9,870 nucleotides of DNA from Porphyromonadaceae bacterium UBA2720. GTDB lineage: Bacteria; Bacteroidota; Bacteroidia; Bacteroidales; Muribaculaceae. Location of the stretch: assembly GCA_002353885.1 (NCBI GenBank), contig DEKO01000205.1:10307-20176 (forward strand). The letters run 5' to 3'. The number at the start of each line of letters is the position of its first letter. Position 1 is the first letter of the stretch. The notes under the pieces are model-generated. The model had not been told where the DNA came from. It saw only the letters and a program-made list of their open reading frames with translations, and searched no databases. Of the stretch, positions 1 to 6,631 are shown piece by piece. The translations under genes and the position numbers were made by a program.

Positions 1-22
1 GGTTCAAGCCCAAGTGGGACCA
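1..22 (+). tRNA. 3' end of a tRNA (partial, possibly elongator tRNA-Met)
   Basis: The window opens inside a T-arm: G2, then loop TTCAAGC at 3-9, then C10, which matches the invariant G53-TTCRANN-C61 pattern. The 3' strand of the T stem is CCAAG (10-14), the 3' strand of the acceptor stem is TGGGACC (15-21), and A22 is the discriminator base. The following bases are CT, so CCA is not encoded, which is common in Bacteroidetes. The 5' part, including the anticodon, lies outside the window. The TGGGACC acceptor strand resembles Bacteroidales elongator tRNA-Met as I recall it, but Arg or Asp tRNAs with a GGTCCCA start are not excluded. Confidence 0.65.
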
Positions 23-46
23 CTCCCCCCCTTTTGACAACCCCCT

Positions 47-84
47 GCGGCGTCGATACCCCACCCATACCCCATCGACGCCGC
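47..84. other. Perfect 11-bp GC-rich hairpin downstream of tRNA
   Basis: GCGGCGTCGAT at 47-57 is exactly complementary to ATCGACGCCGC at 74-84, with a 16-nt C-rich loop. No T-run follows, so it is not a classic terminator by itself. It lies between the tRNA 3' end and the terminator at 88-128. It may act in 3' trailer processing or as the first half of a double terminator. Confidence 0.6.
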
Positions 85-87
85 GCC

Positions 88-128
88 GAGAGCGCCGACC
101 CCCTAACCCCGGTGCTCTCATTTTTTTT
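88..128 (+). terminator. Intrinsic terminator of the upstream tRNA transcript
   Basis: GAGAGCGCCG (88-97) pairs with CGGTGCTCTC (110-119) in a 10-bp stem with one G-U pair and a 12-nt loop. An A and eight T residues (121-128) follow. The orientation fits the end of the tRNA-containing transcription unit entering from the left. Confidence 0.85.
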
Positions 129-180
129 ATTCAAGTTGCGTGAGTAACTTGGGGTAAGGGTAAAGGTTGTGGTTGTAGGG

Positions 181-196
181 ACGCGGCGTGCCGCGT
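181..196. repeat. REP-like GC palindrome
   Basis: ACGCGGC (181-187) and GCCGCGT (190-196) are perfect inverted arms around a 2-nt spacer, preceded by GTAGGG. Compact GC palindromes of this form after a GTAGGG-like head resemble dispersed intergenic REP-like repeats in many genomes. Only one copy is in this window, so repeat status is inferred. Confidence 0.4.
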
Positions 197-201
197 GAAC
201 T

Positions 202-301
202 GCCTGGCCGAGAATAAACACAGAATACACGGAATACACGGAATTTTTTATTAATTTTTCTGTGTGTTCAGTGTATTCTGTGTGAGATTATACTGCCAGG
301 C
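202..301. repeat. MITE-like imperfect inverted repeat, about 100 bp
   Basis: The inner stem pairs 218-243 with 258-283. ACACAGAATACAC (218-230) is perfectly complementary to GTGTATTCTGTGT (271-283), and the next 13 positions have three mismatches, two of which would be G-U in RNA. The loop (244-257) is A/T-rich. An outer pair, GCCTGGC (202-208) and GCCAGGC (295-301), closes the structure, leaving 9-nt and 11-nt unpaired stretches. Inside the left arm, GGAATACAC is followed by a second GGAAT, a small tandem. There is no coding capacity. A non-autonomous mobile element or a long-stem RNA structure would both fit. Confidence 0.6.
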
Positions 302-383
302 CGCATTTTACATTTTTCATTATTTCGATTACCTGTTGGCAGCTGAGTTGATATTGAGGTAGAGCATCGACTGGCCTCCGGCC

Positions 384-416
384 TGTTGTGCATTTGAACC
401 AAAATGTTTAACTTTG
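384..416 (+). promoter_or_regulatory. Bacteroidetes-type promoter of the Sel1-CHAT operon
   Basis: TAACTTTG at 409-416 matches the Bacteroidetes -7 element TAnnTTTG. A weak -33-like TGTTG lies at 384-388, 20 bp upstream. A better TTTG (393-396) sits only 12 bp away, too close for the usual spacing. Transcription would start near 421-425, giving a leader of about 25 nt before ATG 451. A near-copy, TAACTTTTG, follows at 424-432 with one extra T. The -7 region shares TTAACTTTG with the promoter of the sigma-factor gene. Confidence 0.55.
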
Positions 417-450
417 TGGGCGTTAACTTTTGTCCCAAAAAGAAACTATT

Positions 451-2496
451 ATGAAGAAATCATCTATTACACTGGCATTGATGCTGACTAGCATGGCAAC
501 AGGGACAATCGTTGGGCAGACGAAGGTTGATACTGTGGTAACACATATCATGGTTGAGCCTCGCGTAGAGGAGTTTAGCCCCGAGGAGAAGTATGAGCCC
601 AACGACGAGAAGGATGAGGAGATATTCAAGTCGGTGGACGAGCCGCCGCAATTCCCTGGTGGCGAGGCTGCACTGATGCAATATGTGCAGGACATGATAC
701 AGTATCCGCCGTCGGCTGCCAAGGCCGGCATCGAAGGTCGGGTGGTGATGCAATTTGTTGTCGAGAAGGATGGCACGATAGGCGACATTATGCTGTTGCG
801 ATCGGACGATTCGAGCCTAAGCCATGAGGCCTACCGCGTGTGCACGATGCTGCCCCCCTTCATTCCCAGCCGAAAGGACGGTTGCCCGGTGAGGGTATGG
901 TACACGTTGCCCATCGATTTCTGTCTGCCCGATGGTGACAATGCCATACGCATCGGTGAGTTGACCGAAGATGCCACACAGGGCGATGTCATCGCTCAAT
1001 TCAATCTTGGCAGCCGTTATTACCGAGGTGCAGGAGTGCCGCAAGACTATGCTCAGGCCGCTCACTGGTTGCAGCTAGCCGCTGCGCAGGGGCATGACGA
1101 GGCCGGTGAGTTGTTGCTCATGGCTCTGGCCTTGAACAAAGACTATGTTGCGGCCGCGCAGTGCTATCAGAAGGCTCATCACACCGACACAGTCCCCGAC
1201 ACAGGCGTCATGCTCTATGAGTTGGCACGCACCTTGTCTTATCGCGACCCTCGGTGCGTGAGTCTGCTCACCCAGGCTACTGACCATGGCAACATCCAAG
1301 CCATGCAAGACTTGACGTGCCTCTATGCCGAAGTCGATGGCCTAGAGCGCGACGAAGCCAAGGCGGTGGACTTCTGTAGCCAGTATCTTCGCAGTTCTGG
1401 CATGCCTTGCCAGGGTATCGCCATTGCAGATGTCTATTATCACATAGCTACCGACATCACCTCGGACGTTATCTCGGGTTACAAGAGACTCGAATACTTG
1501 AAAGCATCAGTCGAACTCGGGCATGCCGATGCGCAAATGGTGCTGGGCAAGTTCTATTACAACAGAGAGGACTATGCCGAAGCCCTCGGACTCTTTGAGC
1601 AGGGCATGCAGCATGGCAATGTTGAGGCCATGCACTATCTGGGCACCATGTATGGCGGTGGCTATGGTGTGGAGCAGGACTGGGCCAAGTGCATCGATCT
1701 TGTCGGCCAAGCCGCTAGGGCTGGCAATGCCGCCGCGCAGTGCTATCTTGGTTGCTGCTATGCTCAGGGACTGGGTGTGCCGCATGACCGCGACAAGGCC
1801 ATAGAATGGCTTGTCAAGTCGGCTAACCAGGGCATCGGTGAGGCCACACAGCAGCTGCTCGACCTCTATCAGGTGGGCATAGGCAAGCGCACTGTCAATC
1901 AGTTCAGAGAGCTGGCCGAAGCTGGCGATGGCAAGGCTCAGCGCATCATGGGTCTGTGCTACTATCACGGCGATGGAGTCAAACGAGACTATGACCAGGC
2001 CATCGAGTGGCTGATGAAGGCTGCCGACTGTTATGACGATGGCATCAAATCGGTTGCTCGTATCGACCTGGCCCGAGTCTATGTGCGCCAGCAAGACTTC
2101 GACTCGGCGCGTGCCTGGTTGCAATGCGAAGGGGTAGACAACGCCACGCTGATGCGCTACATTGCCGGCAAGATTTATCCCGACAAGGATTACCTCGACC
2201 TGCTGCAAGCTGCTGCCCGAGAGGGTAACAGCGATGCGCAGCACGACCTGGCGTGTCTCTATGCCATCGGTAAAGATGTGAAGCGCGACGACAAGAAGGC
2301 GGTCGCACTCTATCGTCAGTCGCTCAGTGACGATGTCCTTGCTCTCATGGGGCTGCAGTCGCGCGACGAGGCCACCATCGGCGATGTGTATTATTCCATC
2401 GGCTGTGCACATGACGATATCATTGCCCGACAGCGAGGCACTGATGCCCGACCGTGGCTCGACAAGGCGGCCCGGGCAGGAAAGACTCTAAAATAA
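451..2496 (+). CDS. Exported TonB C-terminal domain / Sel1-repeat protein
   Basis: 681 aa if begun at ATG 451. An in-frame TTG at 430 exists, but ATG 451 opens directly on a signal peptide (MKKSSITLALML) with a likely cut before Gln near residue 23, and an A-rich stretch precedes it. After an acidic linker (about 39-57) comes a TonB_C-like domain (about 63-158): the PPQFPGGE opening, the YPPSAAKAGIEGRV core and V.W.LPIDF close match TonB C-terminal domains in Bacteroidetes envelope proteins. The rest is helical Sel1-type repeats: one clear copy at about 174-213 (Y.G.GVPQDY.QA..W...AA.QG) and a cluster at about 351-626 with recurring G.GV..D..KA..W...A. Sel1 repeats bind partner proteins. There is no TonB-type transmembrane anchor other than the signal peptide, so it is probably periplasmic rather than a working energy transducer. 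It is first in an operon with the CHAT gene. Confidence 0.85.
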   Translation: MKKSSITLALMLTSMATGTIVGQTKVDTVVTHIMVEPRVEEFSPEEKYEPNDEKDEEIFKSVDEPPQFPGGEAALMQYVQDMIQYPPSAAKAGIEGRVVMQFVVEKDGTIGDIMLLRSDDSSLSHEAYRVCTMLPPFIPSRKDGCPVRVWYTLPIDFCLPDGDNAIRIGELTEDATQGDVIAQFNLGSRYYRGAGVPQDYAQAAHWLQLAAAQGHDEAGELLLMALALNKDYVAAAQCYQKAHHTDTVPDTGVMLYELARTLSYRDPRCVSLLTQATDHGNIQAMQDLTCLYAEVDGLERDEAKAVDFCSQYLRSSGMPCQGIAIADVYYHIATDITSDVISGYKRLEYLKASVELGHADAQMVLGKFYYNREDYAEALGLFEQGMQHGNVEAMHYLGTMYGGGYGVEQDWAKCIDLVGQAARAGNAAAQCYLGCCYAQGLGVPHDRDKAIEWLVKSANQGIGEATQQLLDLYQVGIGKRTVNQFRELAEAGDGKAQRIMGLCYYHGDGVKRDYDQAIEWLMKAADCYDDGIKSVARIDLARVYVRQQDFDSARAWLQCEGVDNATLMRYIAGKIYPDKDYLDLLQAAAREGNSDAQHDLACLYAIGKDVKRDDKKAVALYRQSLSDDVLALMGLQSRDEATIGDVYYSIGCAHDDIIARQRGTDARPWLDKAARAGKTLK

Positions 2497-2500
2497 GAAA

Positions 2501-2566
2501 ATGAATACTAGCTCGAATGCTCGAATGTTCGAAAACTCGAATGCTCGAAACTCGAAACCCAAATGA
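2501..2566 (+). CDS. Possible 21-codon leader ORF coupled to the CHAT gene
   Basis: ATG 2501 lies 4 bp after the Sel1-protein stop. It opens a frame of 21 codons whose TGA (2564-2566) overlaps the CHAT start as ATGA. The frame runs through the CTCGAA repeat and reads Ser-Asn-Ala-Arg twice (residues 5-8 and 13-16). The exact 4-nt overlap and the absence of stops suit translational coupling from the upstream gene. It could equally be chance: the repeat is short and no ribosome binding site is visible. There is no family match that I recognise. Confidence 0.3.
   Translation: MNTSSNARMFENSNARNSKPK
2512..2557 (+). repeat. CTCGAA(tg) tandem repeat in the CHAT leader
   Basis: Six degenerate units of 7-8 bp: CTCGAATG, CTCGAATG, TTCGAAAA, CTCGAATG, CTCGAAA, CTCGAAA. 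The array ends 5 bp before the CHAT start codon and fills nearly the whole gap between the two genes. Indels of one unit would change both the leader length and the frame of the mini-ORF. Confidence 0.8.
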
Positions 2567-4857
2567 ACAGTCACATTAGAATATTGTTGCTCGTGCTGCT
2601 GGCTGCCTGCGTCGGATGGGCCGCCAGTGCACAGGACGTAGACTCGATGATGGAACGCTTCAAGCAGCTCGTGATGTCCGAGCAAAATGTTGAGGCAATC
2701 GAGGTGGGTGAGGAACTATTGTCGTTCTACTCCGAACCGAGTAATGCCGCCGACGAGCTGGTGATCAACCTCGCCTATTGCTACAAGAACCTCGGCGACT
2801 ACAATCGCGCCATCGAGTATTATTCGTTGAAGCCAAAGTACTGGGAGTCCGACAAGTTGATTGGCGACTGCTATCTGGCTTTGGGCGACATTGACATGGC
2901 GCTCTGGTATTACAACCAGGTCGACTATGCCTCGCTCTTGTTCGAAATAGCCCAGGGCTTTGCCTACAGGGGCGACTATGACCATGCCATCGAGTTTGCC
3001 GGAAAGGCGAAGGAGCAGTGCCGGCCTCGCGCTGCAGAAGTGGGGCTGATGAACCAATACCTGGCGCATTACTATTTTGCGAAGGGCGATTCCGCACTGG
3101 CCTATACCAACATCCTGCTGGCGGCTACCAAGCTGCAGCCTATCATTCTGAGCAGCTTCAGACTGCGCACAGCAGCCGAGCGTGCCAGCTATTGGGGGTT
3201 GTACTCGAGCCTCTTTCAGCACGACCTTCCACTCATCGCATATATCTCGGGTCATCCGCTGGCTGCGAGGTATGTCTATGACCTGTCGGCATTGTTTGCC
3301 AAGGGGATGCTGCTCAGTGCCGACACTGAGTTTGACCGTCTGGTCGACGATAGTGGCGACAGCGAGGCCATTGAGGCGAAAAAAGATCTGCAAGAGGTGC
3401 GCAGCCGCATCAAGAGCATCAACGAACAGCACGGCCTGTGGGGTCGTGACCAGCTCGATAGTCTCAACAGCCTGCGCGACTCGCTCGAACAAGAATTGTT
3501 GCTCTTTCTGTGGGAACAGCACGATGCGTTGGGCGACTTCACGCAGGACTTGAAAGTGACGTGGAAGGACGTGCGGGCACGGCTCGGTGCCGACGATTTG
3601 GCCATCGAGTTTCTCGAGGTGCCTGTGGCTGATCATAGCCTCTATATCGCGCTGACCATTCGCCCTGGCTACCGCTCGCCCAAGATGATAGTTTTGTGCG
3701 ACCAGAATCAGCTGGAGACAGAATCCCGCCAGGCCTATACCCACCAGGCCTTGAGTCGGCACATCTGGGGGCAGCTGGCCGCTGCAGGCGAGCTGGATCA
3801 GGTCAGAAACATCTATTTCTCGCCCAGTGGCCAGTTGCACACCGTGGCCATCGAGTCGTTGCCCCACTGGGACAAGGCTGGCACGATGATGAGCGACGAC
3901 TACAACCTCTACCGCTTGTCATCGACGCGCGAGTTGGTCATCCAGCACCCGAAGATCGAGGCCAGCGGAGCCGCGGTCTATGGTGGCATCCGCTATGACA
4001 CCGATGTCCAGGCGATGGGGGTTGTGCGCACGCGTGGTGGGCAGCCCATCGTCGACAGTCGCAACTTCTTCCGTCCGGCGCAGCAGGGCTTTGCCGACCT
4101 GCGAGCCATCTACTGGTCCGAGCTGGCTGGCACACGCGTCGAGGCCAACGAGGTGAACAACAAGCTGCTCAGCCATGGCATCGACGTCAACCTCAAGACC
4201 GATGCCTGGGCCTCGGAGGCCTCGTTCAAGGCGCTGTCGGGCCGGCACATCAAGTTGATGCACATAGCCACACACGGCTTTTGCTGGAGCGACTCGACCA
4301 TCCGGCAGGTGAGCCGCGACCACACGCTGGGCTTTGTTCTGGCAGCGGGCGACCAAGGTCAGGCCGATGAGCAAGCCATGACGCGCACCGGATTGCTGTT
4401 CAGTGGTGCCGCCAACACTTTCAAGCCCGATGTGACCGTGCCCGACAGCATCGAGGACGGCGTGCTCACAGCCCATGAGGTGGCCCAGCTCGACTTGCGT
4501 GGCTTGGACCTGGTCATCCTCTCGGCCTGCCAGACGGGGTTGGGTGAGATTGGTGGCGACGGGGTGTTCGGCCTGCAACGTGGCTTCAAGATGGCCGGCG
4601 CACAAACCATCATCATGAGTCTGTGGAAGGTCAACGACCTCGCCACCCGCGACATGATGATTCGTTTCTACAGCAACTACATTGAGCAAGGCATGAGCAA
4701 GCACGAGGCATTTGTCGAGGCACAGCGCTGGCTCAAGCACCGCGACGAGGTCGAGCACATGTATGCCTATAAAGACCCTGACGAGAAGCTCACACCCGAG
4801 GAGTATAGGCGCAGTTTCCCGCATTGGGCCGCTTTTATCATGCTGGACGGGGAGTGA
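2563..4857 (+). CDS. Exported TPR-CHAT domain caspase-fold protein
   Basis: 764 aa. The N-terminus is a secretion signal that can be read two ways: a lipobox LAAC (13-16, lipoprotein on Cys16) or signal peptidase I cleavage ASA|Q after residue 23. Residues about 45-215 are TPR-like helices (for example NLAYCYKNLGDYNRAIEYY). A helical, coiled-coil-prone stretch covers about 265-325. The CHAT domain (about 342-764) is complete: the catalytic His is H571 in HIATHG, the catalytic Cys is C656 in ILSACQTGLG, followed by the typical GGDGVFGLQRGFKMAGA and SLWKVND segments and a C-terminal FPHWAAFIMLDG close. CHAT proteins are caspase-fold peptidases; this one is predicted active because both residues are present. 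The substrate is unknown. It lies downstream of the Sel1 protein, probably co-transcribed, and ends 10 bp from the convergent caspase gene. Confidence 0.9.
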   Translation: MNSHIRILLLVLLAACVGWAASAQDVDSMMERFKQLVMSEQNVEAIEVGEELLSFYSEPSNAADELVINLAYCYKNLGDYNRAIEYYSLKPKYWESDKLIGDCYLALGDIDMALWYYNQVDYASLLFEIAQGFAYRGDYDHAIEFAGKAKEQCRPRAAEVGLMNQYLAHYYFAKGDSALAYTNILLAATKLQPIILSSFRLRTAAERASYWGLYSSLFQHDLPLIAYISGHPLAARYVYDLSALFAKGMLLSADTEFDRLVDDSGDSEAIEAKKDLQEVRSRIKSINEQHGLWGRDQLDSLNSLRDSLEQELLLFLWEQHDALGDFTQDLKVTWKDVRARLGADDLAIEFLEVPVADHSLYIALTIRPGYRSPKMIVLCDQNQLETESRQAYTHQALSRHIWGQLAAAGELDQVRNIYFSPSGQLHTVAIESLPHWDKAGTMMSDDYNLYRLSSTRELVIQHPKIEASGAAVYGGIRYDTDVQAMGVVRTRGGQPIVDSRNFFRPAQQGFADLRAIYWSELAGTRVEANEVNNKLLSHGIDVNLKTDAWASEASFKALSGRHIKLMHIATHGFCWSDSTIRQVSRDHTLGFVLAAGDQGQADEQAMTRTGLLFSGAANTFKPDVTVPDSIEDGVLTAHEVAQLDLRGLDLVILSACQTGLGEIGGDGVFGLQRGFKMAGAQTIIMSLWKVNDLATRDMMIRFYSNYIEQGMSKHEAFVEAQRWLKHRDEVEHMYAYKDPDEKLTPEEYRRSFPHWAAFIMLDGE

Positions 4858-4867
4858 GCGTGAATGG

Positions 4868-5722
4868 CTAGGGTTTCCAGGTTCCCACGGGATGTGTGGT
4901 GAGTTTTGGGGTCTGTCGGCGGTTCATGACAGTCTTGTCGTTGACCACCATTGTAGCCAGCTGTTCGAGGCTGGTATTTGCTGTGATTTTCTTGGCCAGG
5001 ATGAACGACAGCCGTCCATAACCCTTATATTCCCAGTTTTTCTCTCCGGCTTTACAGGCACTCAGTTCGATCAGTCGGCATGCGTCTGGTTTCAACCTGT
5101 TGGTGATTTTCACCTTCTTGCCGAGTTCAAAGATGTCGGCCGTACCTCGCACCACGGGATAGCCCTCGTCTTCGTCATAGTCCATGTCGTCGCGTGTGCT
5201 GCCCTCGCTGTGGCATGCATCCAGAGTGACCATTAGCAGCCCTTTGGGCCCCAGGCGGTTGCGCAGGTTGGTGAGCCGGTTTCTGATTTCGTCGTCGGTG
5301 AGGTGAGCCTTCCCATGGTAGCTGTCGGTAACACATCGGTGCGCGTCGTAGGGGATGAAAGCCTCGGTGAGCCGGTCTTTCTCATCGTGCATCAGGTCGG
5401 GCATCTGCTGTCCATGTCCCGAGAAGTGAATGAGCACTACATCGCCACGGCTGCATTGTCCGACCAGTTTGTCCAGCCTGTTGATGATGCCCTTGTGAGT
5501 GGCCTGCGCTTCGGTCAGGGTATAGACCGCCTGAAAGTTGGCCTGCTTGAGTGCCTTGGACAGGAGGTTAACATCGTTGGCCGAGCTGAGTCTGCCCCAG
5601 CCCGAGTGGTCACTGTACTGTGGGTAGTTGCCCACGCCGATGAGCAGGGCCACCTTCTTGGCCTGTGCTTCGAAAGCAACAGCCCAGAGCAGCAATGCTA
5701 ACAGTAATATAATCTTTTTCAT
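4868..5722 (-). CDS. Exported caspase-family (C14, metacaspase-like) peptidase
   Basis: 284 aa from ATG 5722, chosen because it opens on a signal peptide (MKKIILLLALLLWAV, cut after AQA at about 21). The frame stays open 26 codons upstream to 5800, but that extension is encoded by a leader repeat and would bury the signal. The p20-like part holds KKVALLIGVGNY, the catalytic His H103 in HFSGHG and the catalytic Cys C170 in LDACHSEG. A strongly acidic loop (178-187, DDMDYDEDEG) comes next, where metacaspases have their processing or calcium-binding segment. The p10-like part has IELSACKAGEKNWE (218-231) and GRLSFILAKKI. Catalytic residues are intact, so activity is expected, in the periplasm or at the surface. 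It is the third gene after the sigma and anti-sigma genes, 141 bp downstream of the latter. Confidence 0.9.
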   Translation of the reverse strand: MKKIILLLALLLWAVAFEAQAKKVALLIGVGNYPQYSDHSGWGRLSSANDVNLLSKALKQANFQAVYTLTEAQATHKGIINRLDKLVGQCSRGDVVLIHFSGHGQQMPDLMHDEKDRLTEAFIPYDAHRCVTDSYHGKAHLTDDEIRNRLTNLRNRLGPKGLLMVTLDACHSEGSTRDDMDYDEDEGYPVVRGTADIFELGKKVKITNRLKPDACRLIELSACKAGEKNWEYKGYGRLSFILAKKITANTSLEQLATMVVNDKTVMNRRQTPKLTTHPVGTWKP

Positions 5723-5757
5723 TTCTTCGATTATGCTTGCCACAAAAGGGTTTCTAG

Positions 5758-5791
5758 AGTAATAGGGTAGTAAAGTGATAGTGTAGTAGGG
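5758..5791 (-). repeat. TAGTA-type degenerate repeat in the caspase leader
   Basis: Plus-strand units AGTAATAGGG, TAGTAAAG, TGATAG, TGTAGTAGGG follow one another, with AGT(A) and AGGG recurring. The array lies 36 bp upstream of the caspase start and reads as a Tyr/Thr/Leu-rich peptide if translated in the caspase frame. Confidence 0.55.
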
Positions 5792-5826
5792 CCAATACAT
5801 GATTGTGGCTTTTTGTGCCTTCGTTC

Positions 5827-5850
5827 GCTATTGGCTCTTGGCTTATTGCT
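5827..5850 (-). repeat. GCTnTTG tandem repeat
   Basis: Plus-strand units GCTATTG, GCTCTTG and GCTTATTG follow one another, then a partial GCT. The array sits 14 bp after the stop of the putative anti-sigma gene, in the same gap as the TAGTA-type repeat but with unrelated sequence. Confidence 0.6.
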
Positions 5851-5863
5851 TAACTACTGAAAA

Positions 5864-6616
5864 CTAAAATCTGTCGAGTGCCCGGTTGAGGTTCTCTAGC
5901 TCCTCGGGCAGTAGCCCATCGTTGAGCTGCTTGACGCGGTCGATGGTCTGCCGTGCCTTGTCGATATCGTGTGCCTTGACATAGGCATAGGCCAGTGCGA
6001 TGCCACACTCGTGTCTGATGGCCTGAGCGTCGGCGTCGTTGCGTTGCATGAGGCCTTCGAGCACTTGTGTCGCCTCGGCAGGCGACTGTTCCAATAGTTG
6101 GATAGCGTCATTGAGGTCGGCTCGTGCTTGGGTCATCTCACCCTCGGCTCGTGATGCGCCCATCACACTCTCGGCATTGAAACCTGTAGCATAGATGGCG
6201 TCGTAGGCCTTGTAGCGGCTCTGTGTGGCCAGATATTGCTGCAAGCCCACGCCGGCGATGATAATGACCATGGCGGCAATGCTCATCCAGCGGTAGAGTT
6301 TGTTGATGGGTATCATGCGCCCGCGTGGCTTGGTGTGGCCCGTGGCAGTTGCGTCGTTGATGGTGTTGTGCTTGTGCTGGCTGACGATGTCATTGAAGTC
6401 GTCGTCACTGATGGCCTTGAGGGCTTGTTCCAACTGTCGGTCTTCGTCTCTGCCGACCTGTTGCAGGCAGTAGACAATCTCTTTGTGCTGTTGCAGTGCG
6501 CGTGCCAGTGCGGAGTCTTTGGCCAGCTGCAACTCAAACTCTCGCTTGTCGTCCATGCTCATCGTATCGTTGAGATAGGCGTCAAACATGTCTATGTCGT
6601 TGTTGTATTGTGTCAT
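5864..6616 (-). CDS. Membrane protein, putative anti-sigma factor with TPR-like C-terminus
   Basis: 250 aa. The N-terminal 45 residues (FDAYLNDTMSMDDKREFELQL...) resemble the short helical sigma-binding segment of Bacteroidetes anti-sigma proteins: a YL motif, then an acidic helix with FE..L. The zinc-binding HxxxCxxC motif of ZAS proteins is absent. One transmembrane helix lies at about 108-128 (WMSIAAMVIIIAGVGLQQYL). The outer part (about 160-245) is helical and TPR-like, with ALAYAYVKAHDIDKARQTI as one hairpin. The layout is cytoplasmic sigma-binding head, membrane span and periplasmic helical domain that may sense an envelope partner. The start is 15 bp after the sigma-factor stop, so the two are co-transcribed. 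The call rests on context plus topology; a plain TPR membrane protein is the alternative. Confidence 0.6.
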   Translation of the reverse strand: MTQYNNDIDMFDAYLNDTMSMDDKREFELQLAKDSALARALQQHKEIVYCLQQVGRDEDRQLEQALKAISDDDFNDIVSQHKHNTINDATATGHTKPRGRMIPINKLYRWMSIAAMVIIIAGVGLQQYLATQSRYKAYDAIYATGFNAESVMGASRAEGEMTQARADLNDAIQLLEQSPAEATQVLEGLMQRNDADAQAIRHECGIALAYAYVKAHDIDKARQTIDRVKQLNDGLLPEELENLNRALDRF

Positions 6617-6631
6617 TTTGCTTCAGTTTGG

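Larger units (their letters stand above)
23..450. other. Gene-free region between tRNA end and first protein gene
   Basis: I see no credible protein gene here. The stretch holds two hairpins (47-84 and 88-128), a small imperfect hairpin CAAGTT/AACTTG (132-151), a GC palindrome (181-196), a large inverted repeat (202-301) and the promoter of the Sel1 gene (384-416). Positions 304-383 show nothing I can name. Confidence 0.7.

Noticed and set aside
430..450. TTG 430 as start of the Sel1 protein
   Set aside because: It lies inside the second TAACTTTTG box and adds seven residues before a normal Lys-Lys signal peptide that begins at ATG 451.
2512..2557. CRISPR array
   Set aside because: Units are 7-8 bp and directly adjacent, with no spacers and no cas genes nearby.
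2716..3867. Long minus-strand open frame (383 codons) opposite the CHAT gene
   Set aside because: It lies entirely antisense to a gene with clear domains, has no family features and reflects the GC-biased third positions of the real frame. The same applies to 1507-2412 and 3919-4824 on the minus strand.
4860..4890. Possible bidirectional terminator between CHAT and caspase genes
   Set aside because: GGGTTTCCAGGTTCCC allows only a three-pair stem before a mismatch, and there is no T-run on either strand.
4712..5236. Plus-strand frame spanning the CHAT and caspase stop codons
   Set aside because: It crosses two well-supported genes in a wrong frame and shows no domain; it exists only because stops are sparse there.
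5723..5800. 26-residue N-terminal extension of the caspase from ATG 5800
   Set aside because: It is encoded by a tandem repeat and would place a Tyr-rich stretch before the signal peptide; ATG 5722 gives a standard exported N-terminus.
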